From CAJQND01 sp051010055 (GTDB lineage: Bacteria > Pseudomonadota > Alphaproteobacteria > Rhizobiales > CAJQND01): DNA of 23,234 nt. The position numbers were made by a program, and so were the translations under genes. Shown here one piece after another: positions 1 through 7,886 of this stretch; position 1 is the stretch's first letter, and the number at the start of each line of letters is the position of its first letter. The notes below the pieces were generated by a model, which saw only the letters and a program-made list of their open reading frames with translations, searched no databases and had not been told where the DNA came from. The DNA is taken from positions 1-23,234 of the forward strand of contig JBPCVY010000179.1 in assembly GCA_051010055.1 (NCBI GenBank), read 5' to 3'.

Positions 1-792
1 GATTTGCATGATGTTGCAGCCCTTGCGAGCCTGGTTGAGGGGGCAGACACGGTTGTCCACATTGCCGGGGCCATTTCTGCTGCCAGCACAGATGAATTCA
101 TGAAAGCCAACCGGGACGGAACCGCAAACGTCGCCACAGCGGCGGTAAACGCGGGCGTTGGCCGGTTCATCCATGTTTCCTCCCTGTCTGCCCGCGAGCC
201 GGGTTTGTCATCTTACGGGGCAAGTAAGCGCGCCGGTGAAGATGCATTGCGAGAAGTTGCGAGCGGCAAGATGAAATGGGTGATAGTGCGCCCGCCTGCG
301 GTTTATGGGCCTGGCGATAAGGCCACGCTGCCGCTGCTCAAAGCGCTTTTACAGCGCTATGCGATATTGCCCGGGCGCGCTGATGCCCGCTTTTCCATGA
401 TTTATGCGGATGATTTGGCCGCTGCTATTGTTGCACTTATCGGCAATGACAAGCTGGATGGCACAGTCGTGGAGCTTGATGACGGGGCAAAAGAAGGCCA
501 TAGCTGGGCAGAACTGGCTTCAACTGCGTCAAAGCTTGTGGGCCGGCCCGTGAAACCGGTATTTTTGCCACAGTTCGCGCTCAATTGTCTGGCTGGTATT
601 GTAACCGCCGCAGCGCGTGCGACCGGGGCAACGCCAATGCTATCGGCCGGTAAGGTGCGTGAGTTATATCATCGTGACTGGCGCTGCAAAGAGCGGCGCC
701 TGCAGGATGGTGGCATATGGCAGCCGGAAGTGAATTTTGCGGAGGGTTTCAAGAAAACCCTCGGCTGGTACAAGGAACATGGCTGGCTGTGA
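1..792 (+). CDS. cerR: NAD-dependent epimerase/dehydratase, likely ceramide reductase CerR (5'-truncated)
   Basis: The reading frame is open from base 1, so the start and the N-terminal GxxGxxG dinucleotide-binding loop lie outside the window; the TTG at base 4 is internal, not a start. About 263 residues remain. Visible extended-SDR features are the VVHIAG strand, the HVSS serine strand, the YGASK catalytic Tyr-x3-Lys and the RPPAVYGPGD segment that lines the nucleotide/substrate pocket. In Caulobacter an enzyme of this family (CerR) sits beside spt and its ACP and reduces the 3-oxo group of newly N-acylated 3-ketosphinganine to give dihydroceramide. Here the gene is followed after 54 bases by acp and then spt, the same neighbourhood, and this is the main reason for the name. 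The fold alone would also fit a sugar epimerase or a 3-beta-HSD-like enzyme, so the substrate is inferred from context. Confidence 0.72.
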   Translation, partial: DLHDVAALASLVEGADTVVHIAGAISAASTDEFMKANRDGTANVATAAVNAGVGRFIHVSSLSAREPGLSSYGASKRAGEDALREVASGKMKWVIVRPPAVYGPGDKATLPLLKALLQRYAILPGRADARFSMIYADDLAAAIVALIGNDKLDGTVVELDDGAKEGHSWAELASTASKLVGRPVKPVFLPQFALNCLAGIVTAAARATGATPMLSAGKVRELYHRDWRCKERRLQDGGIWQPEVNFAEGFKKTLGWYKEHGWL

Positions 793-814
793 GCTGGCTT
801 TAAGAACAACAACA

Positions 815-828
815 ACCGGTGCGCCGGT
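815..828 (+). promoter_or_regulatory. Small intercistronic stem-loop upstream of acp
   Basis: The sequence ACCGGTGCGCCGGT has perfect 5-base arms (ACCGG/CCGGT) around a TGCG loop. It lies in the 54-base cerR-acp gap, just ahead of the acp Shine-Dalgarno (GGAG at 834-837, 9 bases before the ATG). It has no T-tract, so it is not a standard terminator. It could stabilise the downstream mRNA or tune acp translation, or it may be chance. Confidence 0.25.
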
Positions 829-846
829 GAGACGGAGCAGACGAAT

Positions 847-1095
847 ATGGACGCGCGGGATAAGGAAATTTACGAGGCCATCACCGAACTTCTCGATCCT
901 TTGAATACCGAGAACATCGAGCTTAAGCCGGGCACGGATATATCTGGTGATTTGAATATCGATTCGGTTTCGGTAATGGATTTTGTAATGGAAGTGGAAG
1001 ACAAATTCGAAATTGATATTCCGCTGAATATTCTGTCTGACACCCGCACAATCGCCGAACTCATTGATGTCGTGAAAACGCGCTCAGGAGCATAA
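847..1095 (+). CDS. Acyl carrier protein dedicated to sphingolipid synthesis
   Basis: This 82-residue acidic protein has the length and helical pattern of an acyl carrier protein. Ser40, in the sequence IDSVSV, is the predicted 4'-phosphopantetheine attachment site; it differs from the usual DSL by having Val after the serine. The following segment FVMEVEDKFEIDIP is the conserved helix II that docks partner enzymes. The start is supported by GGAG at 834-837. The gene lies 4 bases upstream of spt, whose AGGAG overlaps the end of this frame, so the two are almost certainly co-translated. In Caulobacter the equivalent ACP next to spt is thought to deliver the fatty acyl chain to serine palmitoyltransferase. 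Its isolation from the fatty-acid synthesis cluster agrees with a specialised rather than a housekeeping ACP. Confidence 0.85.
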   Translation: MDARDKEIYEAITELLDPLNTENIELKPGTDISGDLNIDSVSVMDFVMEVEDKFEIDIPLNILSDTRTIAELIDVVKTRSGA

Positions 1096-1099
1096 TCAG

Positions 1100-2311
1100 A
1101 TGGCTTCATCTCTTCTCGATAAATATGGCGGCCTGGCAGAACGCTATAACCGGATGCTGCAGGTCGGGCAAAATGCAGTTGGGCTCACCAATGACCGAAT
1201 TTTGTCGCCAACCCGCGCCATTATTGCCGGGCGTGAGACCATTCTCGCCGGCACCAACAACTACATGGGCATCACGTTTGAGGCTGACTGTGTAGAAGCT
1301 GGCAAAAAAGCGCTGGAAGAGTTCGGCACCGGCACCACCGGTTCGCGCATCGCCAATGGCAGCTACGCCATGCACAATGAGCTTGAAGAAGAACTTGCCG
1401 GAATGCTGGGGCGGAAACATTGCATTGTTTTTACAACGGGTTACCAGGCAAATCTTGGTATGATTGCAGGCCTTGCCGGGCCCAAGGATACCGTGTTCCT
1501 GGATGCAGATTCCCACAGCTCGATTTATGATGGGTGCACCTTGTCAGGGGCTAAATTGGTGCGTTTCAGGCACAATGATGCAGCCGACCTCGACAAGCGC
1601 CTTTCACGTATGGAAGACGATGGCGGTGGGCGCCTGGTCGTCGTTGAAGGCATTTATTCGATGCTGGGCGACCGTGCTCCGCTTGACGAGTTCGTCGATG
1701 TAAAGAAAAAGCATGGCTTTGAGCTGCTGGTAGATGAGGCGCACTCTTTTGGCGTTCTCGGGCCGAATGGACGCGGCCTTGCTGATGAGGCCGGACTTGA
1801 AGATGATGTGGACTTTGTTGTCGGCACTTTTTCGAAATCTGTAGGCGCCATTGGCGGGTTCGGAGCAGGCAATCAGGATTTGTTTGACATGATTCGCCTT
1901 GCCTCGCGGCCCTACATGTTTACCGCTTCACCATCGCCGGCCTCCGTGGCAACGTCTATTGCGGCGGTGAAGAAGCTGCGCGCAGAGCCGGAGCGCCGTG
2001 AACGGCTCGCCAAAAACTCCAAGCGCCTGTTTGACGGTTTTCACGATCTTGGGCTTGAAACTGGCTGCGATGTGGTGAGCCCGGTCATTGCGGTACGTTG
2101 CCCTGATGAACCATCAACGGTTGCCATGTGGAACATGCTGCTGGATGCTGGGGTTTATGTGAATATCGCCGTGCCGCCCGGCACACCTGCAAATCAGTGC
2201 CTGTTGCGGTGTTCGGTTTCCGCTGCCCACACGGACGAGGATATCGACCGCATCATCGAACTGTTTGGTGAGGTGGTTGCTGCTGGCGGGGCGATGGCCC
2301 AGAGCGCATAA
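1100..2311 (+). CDS. spt: Serine palmitoyltransferase (PLP-dependent alpha-oxoamine synthase)
   Basis: The 403-residue protein is a fold-type I PLP enzyme of the alpha-oxoamine synthase family (SPT, KBL, AONS, ALAS). It would condense L-serine with a fatty acyl thioester to make 3-ketosphinganine, the first committed step of sphingolipid synthesis. Recognisable residues are the FGTGTTGSR substrate-entry motif (75-83), His139 (stacks on PLP), Asp212 and His215 in VDEAHS, and the Schiff-base Lys246 in GTFSKSVGA. Length matches soluble bacterial SPT. AGGAG at 1086-1090 lies 9 bases before the ATG. Glycine C-acetyltransferase (KBL) or AONS cannot be excluded by motifs alone. However, the adjacent ACP, CerR-like reductase and ceramide-kinase genes, with no threonine or biotin genes nearby, make SPT much the best call. 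It converges with the next gene, leaving only 4 bases between the stop codons. Confidence 0.88.
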   Translation: MASSLLDKYGGLAERYNRMLQVGQNAVGLTNDRILSPTRAIIAGRETILAGTNNYMGITFEADCVEAGKKALEEFGTGTTGSRIANGSYAMHNELEEELAGMLGRKHCIVFTTGYQANLGMIAGLAGPKDTVFLDADSHSSIYDGCTLSGAKLVRFRHNDAADLDKRLSRMEDDGGGRLVVVEGIYSMLGDRAPLDEFVDVKKKHGFELLVDEAHSFGVLGPNGRGLADEAGLEDDVDFVVGTFSKSVGAIGGFGAGNQDLFDMIRLASRPYMFTASPSPASVATSIAAVKKLRAEPERRERLAKNSKRLFDGFHDLGLETGCDVVSPVIAVRCPDEPSTVAMWNMLLDAGVYVNIAVPPGTPANQCLLRCSVSAAHTDEDIDRIIELFGEVVAAGGAMAQSA

Positions 2312-2315
2312 CCCG

Positions 2316-3305
2316 TTACCGGAAAGCACCTTGCAGTTTCAGTTTGGGGTAGAGCCAGACAGCGGCCAAAATCGGGTGCCGGCGCTGCCAGGGCGAAAGG
2401 CTCACCTCAACACCTGAGTGCCGCTCAATCTTCCAGGCAAGATAATCAGCGCCGCCCTTGAACGTGAATGCAGCTTTTAGAAGCCTGGCAACCGACAGCG
2501 CCTTGCCCGTGGTGCGCCTGCGCTTCCAGTTAGCGCGTTCTTTTGCCCATTGGCGGTTGGATTGTTTCTTCACCACGGCGGATAAATCTGCTCCCAACAC
2601 CGCTTCTGCCGTATTGAGATACCAATCCTGGTCAGCCGCGATAATCGACCTGCCGCGGCCTGGGCCTTCTGAACGCAACTCCGTTTCGTAAGTGTGGGCA
2701 AGAGCGGTAATCCATAACTCTTCTGCATCATCACCAGGCCCGCACAGGGCAAGCGCATTGTGGAGCATTGTGTTCAGCGCGGTTTCAATAGCGTTGCTGA
2801 CGCGTTCGCGGGCATTTTCATCTTGAACATGAGTGAGAACGCTTGGCTGGGAAAACCGCGCCCAAAAGTAGGGGTTTTTGGTCTTTACGCTTACCCTTTC
2901 TTCGAACTGTGCAAGGGGAAGCACCGCGTACTTTGCGCGCAGCGTTTTGCCTTCGTGGACGCATTCAGCATAGTAGACGTTCGGTGGTACAAGCCTGCAG
3001 CCAAGTCGCGACAGCCCATTGCTGCTCACCGGCGCATCATCCGCTGTCAGCACATAAAAGTCCGCCAGCCCTTCTTCAGGAGAGACATCACGCAAGCATG
3101 ATCCATACGCCAGTACCGCGGCAACGCAATCGTCTGCATCTTGGCCTGCAACCTGTGCAGCAAACGCCTTTACTGTGCCCCCAATCGCCGCCACCTGGCG
3201 CGAGGTTCCCGCATCAAGGCGCTCGCGCACGATGCGTGACAATGCGGTTTCTTCATCCTCTTGCATGTTCCAGCTCGGCTCCTCAGAGGGTTCTTCTAGC
3301 CGCAT
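2316..3305 (-). CDS. cpgC: Tam41-like nucleotidyltransferase, CpgC-like, anionic sphingolipid head-group gene
   Basis: The 329-residue soluble protein has a Pol-beta-type nucleotidyltransferase signature: AYGSCLRD (66-73) followed by ADFYVL around Asp82. The downstream block with PPNVYY, LRAKYAVLP and a later FWARFSQPS-type segment reads to me like mitochondrial Tam41, which makes CDP-diacylglycerol from phosphatidate and CTP. That resemblance is from memory, not from a search. The second metal-binding acid expected two residues after Asp82 is Tyr84, so activity should be checked. The ATG overlaps the kinase gene by 10 bases; an alternative ATG lies at 3266. In Caulobacter the gene in the same place beside spt (cpgC) is needed for ceramide phosphoglycerate production. 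A CTP-dependent activation of ceramide-1-phosphate, or a further head-group step, is an inference. Confidence 0.65.
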   Translation of the reverse strand: MRLEEPSEEPSWNMQEDEETALSRIVRERLDAGTSRQVAAIGGTVKAFAAQVAGQDADDCVAAVLAYGSCLRDVSPEEGLADFYVLTADDAPVSSNGLSRLGCRLVPPNVYYAECVHEGKTLRAKYAVLPLAQFEERVSVKTKNPYFWARFSQPSVLTHVQDENARERVSNAIETALNTMLHNALALCGPGDDAEELWITALAHTYETELRSEGPGRGRSIIAADQDWYLNTAEAVLGADLSAVVKKQSNRQWAKERANWKRRRTTGKALSVARLLKAAFTFKGGADYLAWKIERHSGVEVSLSPWQRRHPILAAVWLYPKLKLQGAFR

Positions 3306-4261
3306 AGATAGCTGAACTGGGTGCCAAGTTCCAACCGCAATGGTTCATCTGTGGGGGGATCGAAAAATTCACCATCAATGACGAATGATGAATTGGTTGA
3401 GATATCGATTTTGTGCGCCGGGCGAGACCTGCAGCTTGCAGGCAGATTCCGGTTCGGCATGCCGTACATGATTTTGAGCACGTTTGCGGACACCGACGGC
3501 GGCGGATAGTCGACAGTCGTCACCCGCAGGTCCGATCGTTCCGGGCCCCAGAAGGGCTGCGCGCCCAATATGAGCTTTTCAAGAGTCGAGGCGAGAAAAA
3601 CCAGCTGATCAGAATCAATCATCTTTTCCCCATCCACTTCCACCACCATGGAGTAAGGCTGGACGATTTTTTCCTCATCATCACGGTCGCTCATGCCAAC
3701 AAGATAGCGCCCGATGACGGAACTGAACGTGGCAAACGTTGCCCATTCACCGCGCACGCCCTTTTGGTGAATAACGCTCTGGCAATAACGGGTTCCCCGG
3801 TAAACAGCGCCCGCACCGATAAACATGCCATGAAGCGGCCCATTGTTGCGCGGGTTTGCAACGCGCACCGTATGGCGTTTTTTCACATCGGTTGCCCGGG
3901 TGAGATAGCTTTCACTGGTGGCGATTTCCAGAATGCGTTCGGTTTCGCGCGGGCGAAAGCCTAGGCTCATGGCGTTCATGTTGGTTGAACCATGAGGCAG
4001 CAGAGCAAGGCGCGGTAGTTTCTCAAACCAATTGTTCTCAGCAAGCAATGTCTGGGTTGCCTGAACCGTACCATCGCCACTTGAGATGAAAAGTGTGCCG
4101 ACACCTTCCTTGCCATAGGATTTCAGAATGTTTGGAAGGTCGGCAAATGTGTCTAGCATCTCACAGCGCAGGCCGGGTCTTCCCGCCAACGCATTTGCCA
4201 GAGCCTGGCCTTTCCCGCTCTCACCACCAGCGCGGGGATTGACTATAAAAGCTGCTGTCAT
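3296..4261 (-). CDS. cpgB: DAGK/LCB5-family lipid kinase, likely ceramide kinase (CpgB-like)
   Basis: The 321-residue protein belongs to the diacylglycerol/sphingosine kinase fold. Seen in order are NPRAGG (8-13), the nucleotide loop SSGDGTVQA (60-68; family consensus GGDGT, here with Ser in place of the first Gly) and LLPHGSTNMNA (87-97), equivalent to the usual PxGTxN. A C-terminal DGEFF segment matches the second lobe of the fold. There is no signal peptide or membrane helix, so a cytoplasmic or peripheral membrane location is expected. Caulobacter CpgB, of this family and in this gene neighbourhood, is a bacterial ceramide kinase producing ceramide-1-phosphate. The start ATG overlaps the stop of the upstream CDP-alcohol transferase gene (ATGA), with GGAAGAGAG just before it. 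A diacylglycerol kinase role is the alternative. Confidence 0.8.
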   Translation of the reverse strand: MTAAFIVNPRAGGESGKGQALANALAGRPGLRCEMLDTFADLPNILKSYGKEGVGTLFISSGDGTVQATQTLLAENNWFEKLPRLALLPHGSTNMNAMSLGFRPRETERILEIATSESYLTRATDVKKRHTVRVANPRNNGPLHGMFIGAGAVYRGTRYCQSVIHQKGVRGEWATFATFSSVIGRYLVGMSDRDDEEKIVQPYSMVVEVDGEKMIDSDQLVFLASTLEKLILGAQPFWGPERSDLRVTTVDYPPPSVSANVLKIMYGMPNRNLPASCRSRPAHKIDISTNSSFVIDGEFFDPPTDEPLRLELGTQFSYLCG

Positions 4262-5514
4262 CTCTCTTCCGCATGCTTAACCGGTTCACTCATCCACGAC
4301 GTGAGAGGACCAGATTTCGATTTCACGATGAAAGCGTGCACAAGTTGAATAAGATGTAAAAGAAGGCAAACAAAGGTCCATACGGCAACTGACACAAGCG
4401 CAATATCAGGCCTCGCAAACAGAACCGTGAACAAGGTCAAAAGGGCAAGATTCGGGTTGCGCCGGGCAGTTACCAGCCGGAAGGCGGTATCAATTGGCCG
4501 CCAGATATGAATTTCAAGCTTCAAAAGAGCAATTGCTGCCCCTTCCATGAGCCGTTGGAGAATGTATCCACCAATGATGATGGTCAGCACCTGGGCCATG
4601 AATTCACCGCCCCACTGCCAAGTTCCGGTTATCACCAGGCCCATTGCCCAGGCCGCGTACCAGAAGGGGGGGTGTAATAAATCAATGCCGTGATCAAAGA
4701 TGTCACCCCACTTGGATGAGGTGAGGGTCGTGCGCGCGAGCTTGCCATCTACAGTATCCAGGAAAGTCATCAGCCAGGCAGCAATCAGCCCGGTAATGAA
4801 ATAACCCTCCATGAACAGCCAAAATGCAGCAAGAACGCAAACCGCGCTCAGCGTCGTCACCATGTTGGGTGTAACGAATGTGGGCGCCAGCCAGCGGGTC
4901 ACATAGTAAGCCGGCTTCGGCCACAAATATTTGGTGATGAAATCCGTTGCCCCCTTGTAGGTGCCCATGAACATCCGCCATTCGGTTTCAGCCATGTTTT
5001 CGGGGGTAACGATGCGGGCATAGGGCACTTCGCGCTTTCTGAGTTTTGTCCAGAATGTGGTGTTGAGTTCTGCCGGTCGGCGTTGGTCAAGCTTGAGCGA
5101 TTTCGGCAATGGTGCGCTGGTTTGCATCGCTTTGGCAGCGGCAACAGCGGTTTTGCCCGTTGCATTTACCGCAATTGCAGCGTCTTCATTTTCGTCGTCG
5201 GACAAAAGCGCGAATTCGGATTGGCTGACTAGCACAGGAATGAGTGGCGGATCGATAACCGCATCTTCGCGCACAAGCACAACGGGGCCTTTGTAAGCGG
5301 GCAAGTCTCCCGGCTCAATGAAGCCGCGCGCACCTTCGCGCTCAAAAAGGATTCTCAGCCGCTCGCCCGTGCTGCGCCCCCAAAAGCTCTGTGTGTTCTG
5401 CTGGGCAGTTGCATCTGCGGAAATGATGCACACCAGCGTTTCACCGCCCAACGCATTGTCTTTTGGCTGTCCATCCACAAGCGATGCCGGTTCCACAGAT
5501 TTGTTCATTTTCAC
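4258..5514 (-). CDS. cpgA: CDP-alcohol phosphatidyltransferase with N-terminal extra domain (CpgA-like)
   Basis: This 418-residue protein has two parts. Residues about 1-185 form a soluble domain with a WGRSTGERLR segment (45-54) and a GPVVLVRED segment (76-84), reminiscent of a degenerate nucleotidyltransferase. Residues about 190-400 form the integral-membrane CDP-alcohol transferase, with the complete signature D253-x2-D256-G-x2-A-R-x8-G270-x3-D274-x3-D278 and several helices after it. The enzyme would displace CMP from a CDP-activated alcohol onto a second alcohol or phosphate. Caulobacter makes CDP-glycerate (CpgD), and a CpgD-like gene is also in this window, so transfer of phosphoglycerate onto ceramide-1-phosphate is the likely reaction; that is inference. 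The start is GTG at 5514, with an alternative ATG two codons later. The stop overlaps the lipid kinase start by 4 bases. Confidence 0.75.
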   Translation of the reverse strand: MKMNKSVEPASLVDGQPKDNALGGETLVCIISADATAQQNTQSFWGRSTGERLRILFEREGARGFIEPGDLPAYKGPVVLVREDAVIDPPLIPVLVSQSEFALLSDDENEDAAIAVNATGKTAVAAAKAMQTSAPLPKSLKLDQRRPAELNTTFWTKLRKREVPYARIVTPENMAETEWRMFMGTYKGATDFITKYLWPKPAYYVTRWLAPTFVTPNMVTTLSAVCVLAAFWLFMEGYFITGLIAAWLMTFLDTVDGKLARTTLTSSKWGDIFDHGIDLLHPPFWYAAWAMGLVITGTWQWGGEFMAQVLTIIIGGYILQRLMEGAAIALLKLEIHIWRPIDTAFRLVTARRNPNLALLTLFTVLFARPDIALVSVAVWTFVCLLLHLIQLVHAFIVKSKSGPLTSWMSEPVKHAEER

Positions 5515-5601
5515 GTGCGGCCCACCAAGACTTCACCCACTCCGGAGCAAAACACAGTTGCGATCGAATCTGCTGGTGTTTGCCGGAAAGTCTCGCCGGG
5601 T
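5515..5601. other. Intergenic gap lptG-cpgA
   Basis: Eighty-seven bases separate the lptG stop from the cpgA-like start; both genes run on the minus strand. I see no convincing stem-loop with a T-tract and no recognisable -35/-10 pair. Read-through from lptG into the head-group genes is therefore plausible. Confidence 0.4.
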
Positions 5602-6678
5602 CTAAAGGGTTTCGTAGCGGAATGCAATCGCCGTTCCTGCGGAGAGGAAAATCAAGATAGGCATCCACGCCGCCATCCATGGAGGCACCAGTCCCAATTC
5701 GCCCATTGTCAGCGAAATTCCCTCGAAAATGAAGAAACCAAAGCCCATGGCGACGCCAACCGCAAACAGCCAGCCAAGCCCGCCGCCACGCTGAAACCGT
5801 ACCGACAGGGGCACAGCCAGTAGAACCATAAGGAAGGATACAACAAACAGCGTAAACCGCTTGTTGAGCCAGGTTTCATACACGTGGGCGGGCCGGATGC
5901 CGAAGCCAGCGTTTTTGATGAAATACTGCAAATCAACAGATGTCATTTCTTCCGGATCGCCGGATCTCACGCCCGTTGCCGCAGGCCGCATGAGACCGGA
6001 ATAGATCATTCTGTCGAGACGGTCGGGCGGAAGGTTTTCGCGGTAGTAGATTGCTACATCGGTCAGTTCCCAGCGGCCTTGGACACGCTCGGCCTTTCGG
6101 GCGCTGATCTTTTCGATGAGAATCCCGTAGCCGTCCCGTTTGAAAATGGTGACATCGCTGAGGGACGTTGCGCCTTCATTGCTTTTCCCAGCTCGCAGAA
6201 TGTCGTTGCCCGAACGCATCCATAACGGGTCGTCTTCAGAGACATTGAGTTTTTTGTTCGAATATTCACCAATTCCCCACTCATGAAGCGTTGGGGCTGC
6301 ATTGGGCACAGCGCGGTCATTTATGAGGTAGTGAATGCCGCCGATCAGCAAGGCAGCTGGCGCAAGTATAAGGATAAGGCGCATCTGCGAGACGCCAGAG
6401 CTCCAGATGGCCACCAATTCGGAATTGTGGCTAACCTCGGTCAGCATCAATAGTGCCGCCAGAAGGGCGCATATGCCAATGAAGCTGGAGGCAATTCCGG
6501 GAAGGCGCATGCCTGCATACTGCAAAACCGCGCCCAGGTCATCATTGTGCAGTTTCAGCACATCGCCAGCATAGGTAACCACATCGAGCGTCAGCACGAA
6601 CATGGTGATGCCGAACAAAATTAGCGCAAAGCGCGATAGAAACATGCGTGAGAGCATCCAGCTCAATGTCCACATCAT
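5602..6678 (-). CDS. lptG: LptG-type permease (YjgP/YjgQ family)
   Basis: The 358-residue protein has the layout of LptF/LptG permeases: three N-terminal helices (about 13-33, 52-75 and 98-118), a periplasmic beta-jellyroll domain (about 125-265), and three C-terminal helices in the last 90 residues. LptF and LptG pair with the LptB2 ATPase to pull lipopolysaccharide from the inner membrane towards LptC/A/D. The start overlaps the lptF stop in an ATGA arrangement, so the pair is translationally coupled. No lptB, lptC, lptA or LPS gene is visible nearby; the gene instead lies between a HIT protein and sphingolipid head-group genes. It may be the sole LptG of the cell, or a paralogue serving sphingolipid export, and the sequence alone does not decide this. 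Confidence 0.85.
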   Translation of the reverse strand: MMWTLSWMLSRMFLSRFALILFGITMFVLTLDVVTYAGDVLKLHNDDLGAVLQYAGMRLPGIASSFIGICALLAALLMLTEVSHNSELVAIWSSGVSQMRLILILAPAALLIGGIHYLINDRAVPNAAPTLHEWGIGEYSNKKLNVSEDDPLWMRSGNDILRAGKSNEGATSLSDVTIFKRDGYGILIEKISARKAERVQGRWELTDVAIYYRENLPPDRLDRMIYSGLMRPAATGVRSGDPEEMTSVDLQYFIKNAGFGIRPAHVYETWLNKRFTLFVVSFLMVLLAVPLSVRFQRGGGLGWLFAVGVAMGFGFFIFEGISLTMGELGLVPPWMAAWMPILIFLSAGTAIAFRYETL

Positions 6679-7886
6679 GCCGCTTCACTCCTGCGCTTGA
6701 AAAGAGATTTCATCCGGTCGGTGAGTTCAGAAAGGCGGTCAAACAAGGGGTCGAACCGGTCCGGTTTCAAGGTGAAGGCAGTCCGGTAAAAACGCCAAAC
6801 CGCAAATATGGCAAGCAGGGAAAATGGCACCCAAATTGCTATCGATGCCGGCAGCTTGCCGACACTCACCATAAGTTTCCCCTGTTCGATTACCTCGTGG
6901 TAGGCAACCAGAATAATCACTGCAACCGCGAATCGGTAGGCCCGTTGACCGCGCCTGCGGCCCATTGCGAACGGTACGGCCAGAATGGGCAAAAGAAGTA
7001 TGGTTGCAATATTGACCAGGCGCTTGTGCAGTTCTGCTTCAAGGTGGCGCTTGGCCCGGCCTCTCGGAGGGTTGTCGCGCCTTTGAATGAGCTCAATAAG
7101 TGTTAGTTCGCGCTCTTCAGTACCACGGCGGCGGAATATCGTTTCATCAGCCCTGCCGAGCGGTGTATCAACTTTCTTAAAATCACCAACGATGAACCGT
7201 GGCAGCGGATTGGCCTGCCCATAATCTATGCGCTCATTTACTCGCAGCCGGTGACCGTTCTGAAGCCGCAGCACAGGGCGGGGGTCTTCCGGCGTCTCGA
7301 CCAGCGAGCCATCCTTGGCGGTTACCACCAGAAAACCGTCATCACCCTTGTCTTCATACAGGAATATCCGCTCAAACATGTTGCTCTGGCGGTTCAGCTT
7401 GTCGAGGATGAATGTGCGTGTGCCCGCCTGCATGAAGACCCCTTCTTCGGCGAGGTAGAAAATCTGTACGTTTTTCACCGCATGCATAATGGCCCGGTAG
7501 GCATAGCGGGCATGGGGCTGCACCCATCCGAAAATTCCAACAGTGACTAGCGATAGTAAAACAGCGGTGATCAGAACCGGGCGCACAAGCTGGTAGAGCC
7601 CGGTTCCAACCGACATAAAGGCATCAATTTCGCTGTTTTTTGAAAGCGAACTGAAGCCGAACAAGAGCCCGAGGAACAGCGCGGCAGGCAAGGCCAGCCC
7701 CAGATAGTGGGGCACCAGATAGGCCAGCATTTCGAACACCAGGCCGATGGAATTTTTCTTGCCCAATGTGACGTCGAGAAGACGCACCATTCTATCGGCG
7801 AGCAGCACCATGAGGCCGATGGCCATGGCCGCGCCAAGTGGCTTTACGATTTGCCGCAACACATAAAAGGAAGTGATTGGCGTCAC
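6675..7886 (-). CDS. lptF: LptF-type permease (YjgP/YjgQ family)
   Basis: The 403-residue partner of the downstream gene shows the same 3 + jellyroll + 3 helix topology, with N-terminal helices near residues 12-32, 50-72 and 100-122, a periplasmic region around 130-300 and three helices from about 305 to 380. A charged C-terminal tail rich in Arg and Lys faces the cytoplasm. Its start is GTG, overlapping the stop of the upstream HIT gene (GTGA), and its stop overlaps lptG. Assignment as F rather than G rests on gene order and on the longer length. Function in an inner-membrane lipid extraction complex follows from the family; whether the cargo is LPS or sphingolipid is open. Confidence 0.85.
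   Translation of the reverse strand: MTPITSFYVLRQIVKPLGAAMAIGLMVLLADRMVRLLDVTLGKKNSIGLVFEMLAYLVPHYLGLALPAALFLGLLFGFSSLSKNSEIDAFMSVGTGLYQLVRPVLITAVLLSLVTVGIFGWVQPHARYAYRAIMHAVKNVQIFYLAEEGVFMQAGTRTFILDKLNRQSNMFERIFLYEDKGDDGFLVVTAKDGSLVETPEDPRPVLRLQNGHRLRVNERIDYGQANPLPRFIVGDFKKVDTPLGRADETIFRRRGTEERELTLIELIQRRDNPPRGRAKRHLEAELHKRLVNIATILLLPILAVPFAMGRRRGQRAYRFAVAVIILVAYHEVIEQGKLMVSVGKLPASIAIWVPFSLLAIFAVWRFYRTAFTLKPDRFDPLFDRLSELTDRMKSLFKRRSEAA

Noticed and set aside
1..12. TTG at base 4 as the start of the epimerase gene
   Set aside because: The frame is open to the window edge and the dinucleotide-binding N-terminus is missing, so the gene must begin upstream.
1100..2311. Glycine C-acetyltransferase (KBL) or 8-amino-7-oxononanoate synthase (BioF)
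   Set aside because: Family motifs are shared, but no tdh or bio genes are nearby while ACP, reductase and lipid kinase genes are.
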